Assembly (NCBI RefSeq): GCF_964355755.1
Contig: NC_092677.1
Location: 9,820,601 to 9,884,600, forward strand
DNA length: 64,000 bases
Source of the DNA: Antedon mediterranea
Lineage: Eukaryota > Echinodermata > Crinoidea > Comatulida > Antedonidae
Direction: 5' to 3'
Each line of letters starts with the position of its first letter. Position 1 is the first letter of the stretch. Under the pieces are notes generated by a model, which did not search any database, was not told the DNA's origin, and was given only the letters and a program-made list of their open reading frames with translations. The position numbers were made by a program, and so were the translations under genes. This document shows, one piece after another, positions 59,358 to 64,000 of the stretch.

Positions 59358-62300
59358 TAAGACAGAAATAAAAACTTCTTAAATAATTGCATATCACTCG
59401 TGTCGTCTTTGACATCGAAAACTTGGTTTACGCTAGGATGCAACACGAGGATGTACGTAGTACATTTTGACCTATCGCAAATTACTTCAGATGACCCTTG
59501 ATTTTGAAATGACTTGTGTTGTGTCCTAATTGAAACCCAGCTTTCTGGTTGTTGTCATTATCATTGGTTGATTGTGTCATCTGTAATCATCAGTTTTGGT
59601 CACATCATTATCAAAATTATTATCGTCGTCATCTCCATCAGTCATTATTGTCATATATAATGTTGCTTTAAAAAGCCTAGTAAACCATGCCATCTGGTCT
59701 CTGTTTGTTCTATTCAATTTCTATTGTTCTTGCTTGTTTAATATTTTCTCATCATATCATGATGATGAGGAACTCGTTGACCATTCTGTAATGCAATTGC
59801 AAGAACATCGGCGAAGTAAAGACTGTTTGCTTTTCGGTGAATGATTGACGCAAGATGTTTCAAATCTGTTGTTTGGCAGCAAGCCGGTGTTAACAATTAC
59901 TTTTAATCTTGATCAAATAAAACGTAAACGTGAAGATTTGTGACGGGTAGTGTGACGAACATGTCATTAACATCTTACGTGAGGCTGGTAGCGAGAAATT
60001 CTGAACAGGTGATTGTCGTTAATTCACAGCCTACTTAGAGGGCTTTTTAATGTAAAGTGATTACTATTTCCACTAAGCATTTGGCACATGCAGCTGTTCA
60101 GATTCAACACGATATATGTGCACCAAGTTTTCCGTGCTCTGAAGATTATCATAAATTTTCTTGCTTGTGCAGTAGTACGATGTGTGGAGGTTCTCATGAA
60201 TTTGTTAACGACAACTGATGTAGGACATGTTGAGCTTTTGCTGCTTGCTTGCAAAGTTTGTTTCAAAATTCAACATATTTACCATAGACGGTAGAACATA
60301 CAGATTTCAATAATACGTCCGCGAACTAATATATCATTCTTGGAACATACTATTCGCTTCATCACGATATTGACAGTTGACTCCAATAATTTGCTAGACT
60401 TGATTGGAATTTTTGTGTGGCTTCATAGTTTGTCTCCAGGTTAACAAGACTGATATTTTGTGTGTTTCCAAATTGATTTTTATTTTTGTCTACAATTCTG
60501 TGTGTTTGATTGCGGACATTTTTTACCGGTATGTGATTTTAACTTTGTCTTCAAACTTGCTATTAAGGCATTACTATTATATATAATAGTAAAATTATAA
60601 TTAAAATATTGTGAAATGAAATGAATAATTAGTAAATGTTTTAGATTTGTGCACATCTTTAGAATACGCTGTGCTGAACACGCTTGCAATGCAGGCTTAC
60701 AGATGGGCAAATGTAAGCTGTGATTATGTTATAATTGACCCTCTAGTCAATATACAGTACTGGTATATACTCTATGCTAAAGTATGAATGGCAGCTTTTT
60801 GTGGCAGTATTAGCTTTCCAGGACTAAAATGACCATTATTGGTATTCTGATTTATAAAAAAAAAATCTGTAAGCAAAGTTTTATCATGCATTTTATTTTA
60901 CATTTGACATAAAATTTTCCAGGGTTGCGTCTACAAGAAACGCCATAACATGTGTGCAGCAAACTCTCGTGTCGAGGTCAATTGAATAGTTAATAACAAT
61001 TAGATTAGCACTTTATATATCTGATCATTTTATTAATATCAGTGAGCCAAAAAAAGAAATTAGTCATCATTTAAGGGGAGTCATCATAATCTTATGATTA
61101 ATAACATAGAAATTATATAATTTGATTGATTATGGAGACGTTAAATTGATCGTAGATCACTGTGTGAGACTGATAACGTGTTAAAAATATCAAAATTACA
61201 AAAAAAAAACACGAGGTGAACTCAGAGTAATAAGTCAACACACGGTGGCATCCCAACTCCTTTAGTATTGTAAATGGTACGCTTAAAGTTTAGTACATTT
61301 TGCTTTAGCTGAACCTTTCTCCCTGTCTCTCACCCTGCCTCCAACTATCCCACCCTGCCTCCAACTATCCCTCCCTACCTCTACCATAGAGATATTATCC
61401 CTCCCCAATTGATTATATGTGAAGTCCTCCTGGATTAAGGTTGAAATTAGATAGGTTAAACAATAACAAGTAATTGCTAGCAATGTTGTTTTTTTGTTGA
61501 CGGATACAGCTGTTCAGAAAACACTTGTTTTTTATACCAACTACCACCATCTGATATATTATTATCCACCATTGAAAAATATCTAATTACTTATGACTTG
61601 ACATATGTTATCTGACATAAGAACAGTCCCATAGTGTTTTTGTTTAATGATCATTTTCTCTCAATACACCTGACTCGATCGCACTTGTTTCGTGTTGAAC
61701 GTCTCTTTCATAATTTATGCGGCTGCACAGGTCTGACTAATTATTGTTTAACATATGTTTTCTGACAATATGATGTGAGTTTATGTTTTGCAGATCGCAA
61801 ATTAAGTCTGAGAATATCTGTGTAATCTATCGTGCCGTCTTTTCATATGAAAAGTATGGCGATGTTGGCTGGTTGCTCTGTATATATTAAAATAGTTCTA
61901 CAACAAATTCTCAAATGTTTTTGAGAATTTTACATTAGCATATTGCATAATACTATATTTTTATGATATTGCTAGATTATACATTGTATTTAAATGAATC
62001 TTTCGAAATAATTAATTCATTCATGGACCAAAATTACTTGCGAATTCATGTTCTCAATATGTACATGGTGTCAAGTAAAAATTACGCAAACATCTTATCA
62101 ATAAATAATTTGTAAAAACTGATACATGGCCCCAAAATTGTGTGTGGGAGTGATCATATGGTATTATTAATAATTCAATTTACTTTATAACAAATGTGTT
62201 TATTTATGTTCTGCTATCTACTTCCTTATTTAATAGGTTAATTAGTTGTTTCCTTGTTTATTCATCTTAAACCCAGCTGCAAGGTAAAAACTTGTAAATT

Positions 62301-62639
62301 AATTTAGAAAAATAAAAATACTTTGTATGTACTCCATGGTAGAGTGTTACAGTTCCAAAGGTTACATACATATTATTATTATATTATATTCCATATAAAT
62401 ACTTAAAATATTATTTGACGCATTTTAGATATTACAAAAAAAATATATTAAAATTCATTGTAAAAAAGATGCACTGTAACAAATCAAAATATATTGTATA
62501 AAACCTTTGCATTTATTTCCTCATACCATAACACAAGCATTACTGATTTGATATAATTATTAGATATTTCTACACTTGGATTTAAATAGCATTAAATTAT
62601 AATTTGAGACATCCTCCCATATAAAAAAATACCTCGCCT
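59358..62639. other. AT-rich stretch, no supported gene
   Basis: A 20-bp duplicate (CACCCTGCCTCCAACTATCC) lies near 61331-61370. The frames at 59596-59844, 60024-60266, 60088-60294, 60404-60586 and 60480-60710 overlap on opposite strands and carry no recognisable domain. Confidence 0.4.
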
Positions 62640-64000
62640 TTTTGAATATGCAAGAAATTAGCTCCCTCGTCAGGTGACATAGGAACAGCTTGTGCTGTGA
62701 TCTGAACACTGGTTTATTTCAAGAGCAATGATAGTAATTTGGTCTAGTAATCTGTACCACATGTGTTTCTCATTTCTGTGGTATTTATTCTCAGAGTGAA
62801 AGGTGACTGGAGGCTTGTAAATCGAGTTGATATTTGTCAGATTGCAAGGAAAAGCCCTCCACAGCTTAGACCAATCACAGCGCGCAAATGACTTTTCGCA
62901 GGAAGGGACAGTTTATCTTGTGATGAGTGTAGCCAGCTGTGATATTCAGTTGGAATGTTGTCTGCTCAAATGCATGCAGTGTAGTTTATGTGTTTAAACC
63001 AATTCTGCCAAATAAACCTCGGCCACTTGACCATCTCGCAGCACTTTCTGTTCTCGCGTGAGATCTACCGTGGACCATTTATTGGAATATTATTGCTTGG
63101 ATTTTTATGTTTGATTTGTACACCTTTTGGATTGTTATTGCGGTTTGAATTTGTTGGTGTTTAGCTACTTCCTTTGCTGTTCTTTGAGTGGATTTTATGT
63201 ACGTGAATTTAGTACAGTACAAACTGTGGTATTGTCTTGTATCTGTTTATCTATTATGTTGGACTATAATATTAGCATTAACATAGAATATCTGTTTTTA
63301 TATACAGTATATATTTATTTTTTATGTAATGTCACTATTAAATTTAAAGGTTTTAAATGTTTAAATTTATTTCATACTTTTGTTTCATCCGTTTAGCTTT
63401 AACATTTTCTTTTGGACTAACTTTACACATGGAATAGGACTTTTATTAAAATTATAGTACTGTGAATTCCTATCTGAATTTCGTTTTCAAATTCTTAAAT
63501 AATAATCACCACTCATAATCATGAGTGAATGTGTCTTAATAATATTATATAGTTATTTTATTAACTATGTTATGTATTTATAGTTTTTTCAATTTTTTAT
63601 GAAGTGTACTATGTTATGTTATGTGTTTCTAAAAATATATCGGTTGCCATAATATTTTTTTTTCTACTGCGTTGATTTATAAACCATATTTTCTGATGTA
63701 AACGATAATAAAAAATAAGCAATTTGTTATCGTGAAATGTTGAAATTCCTGTACCAATGTTTAGACTTGTGTCCTTCATAATATTTACAGTTTTGTTAAC
63801 CTATGTCAAATATGGTGTAATTCGCAGTTCCAGTATCGCTTTATATAAACAATATGCCACTGCCTACAATATTAAATAGATTGTTTAGTTTAAGATATTT
63901 GTCTAGGAGCATAGAACTTTGAACATGTTTTTAATTTTATAAGGTTCAATCGACTGATCTTCCTGCTCGCTGTTTCTATCCATGCAGTGCCGCAGTTTGA
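62640..64000. other. Right edge: complex unique stretch, then AT-rich sequence
   Basis: 62640-63075 is less AT-rich than its neighbours and includes AGACCAATCACAGCGCGC with a CCAAT core at 62871-62875, which could mark regulatory DNA; there is no gene start to attach it to. The plus frame 63127-63396 (89 codons) is AT-driven and hydrophobic and was not called. Confidence 0.3.

Overview
The window looks like AT-rich nuclear DNA of a multicellular animal. It is almost free of host genes and dense in non-autonomous transposons, SINE-like pieces and tandem repeats. The evidence is three short GT-AG introns in one relic gene, tRNA-derived SINE heads, many MITEs with TWA or TTAA target duplications, and no open frame that reads as a conserved cellular gene. 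The repeat style (frequent TAGGCCTA strings, TTTCTGCTGC and CTCTGTCTACAC termini) and the relic nuclease family suggest a marine invertebrate, perhaps an echinoderm or other deuterostome. That placement is an impression, not a demonstrated assignment. The stretch is either intergenic or part of a very large intron. No exon of a host gene could be supported.

Layout. 0.4-1.2 kb: 24-bp minisatellite blocks around a fold-back. 7.1-7.8 kb: a 634-bp element with TTAA ends; two more copies of identical length form a large inverted pair at 47.2-48.6 kb. 12.8-13.6 kb: a 110-bp satellite whose unit carries the end of a hAT-like MITE seen alone at 57.7 kb and, more diverged, at 1.8 kb. 17.6-18.3 and 20.2-20.8 kb: tandem arrays of 180 and about 145 bp. 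Seven copies of one CTCTGTCTACAC MITE are spread from 9 to 36.8 kb. 31.8-32.0 and 56.5-56.8 kb: SINEs with tRNA-like promoter boxes. 33.7-35.3 kb: a minisatellite of about 70 copies with higher-order structure. 39.3-42.6 kb: the main object, a 3.3-kb inverted-repeat structure holding a broken, multi-exon gene for a protein resembling XPG/FEN1 5'-nucleases. 43.9-59.4 kb: several elements with PIF/Harbinger-like 3-bp TWA flanks, one carrying a broken Myb/SANT-like DNA-binding protein.

How the parts relate. The coding remnants belong to mobile elements rather than to a host pathway. The Myb/SANT-like relic fits the second protein of PIF/Harbinger transposons. The elements at 50.0, 55.6 and 58.6 kb and the relics at 4.4 and 21.5 kb share a TTTCTGCTG-type scaffold, but each carries a different short palindromic motif just inside its ends. 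The nuclease relic is reminiscent of the XPG-like nuclease reported for Academ transposons, but no transposase or helicase is visible with it. All coordinates and similarities were read by eye; no database search was run.
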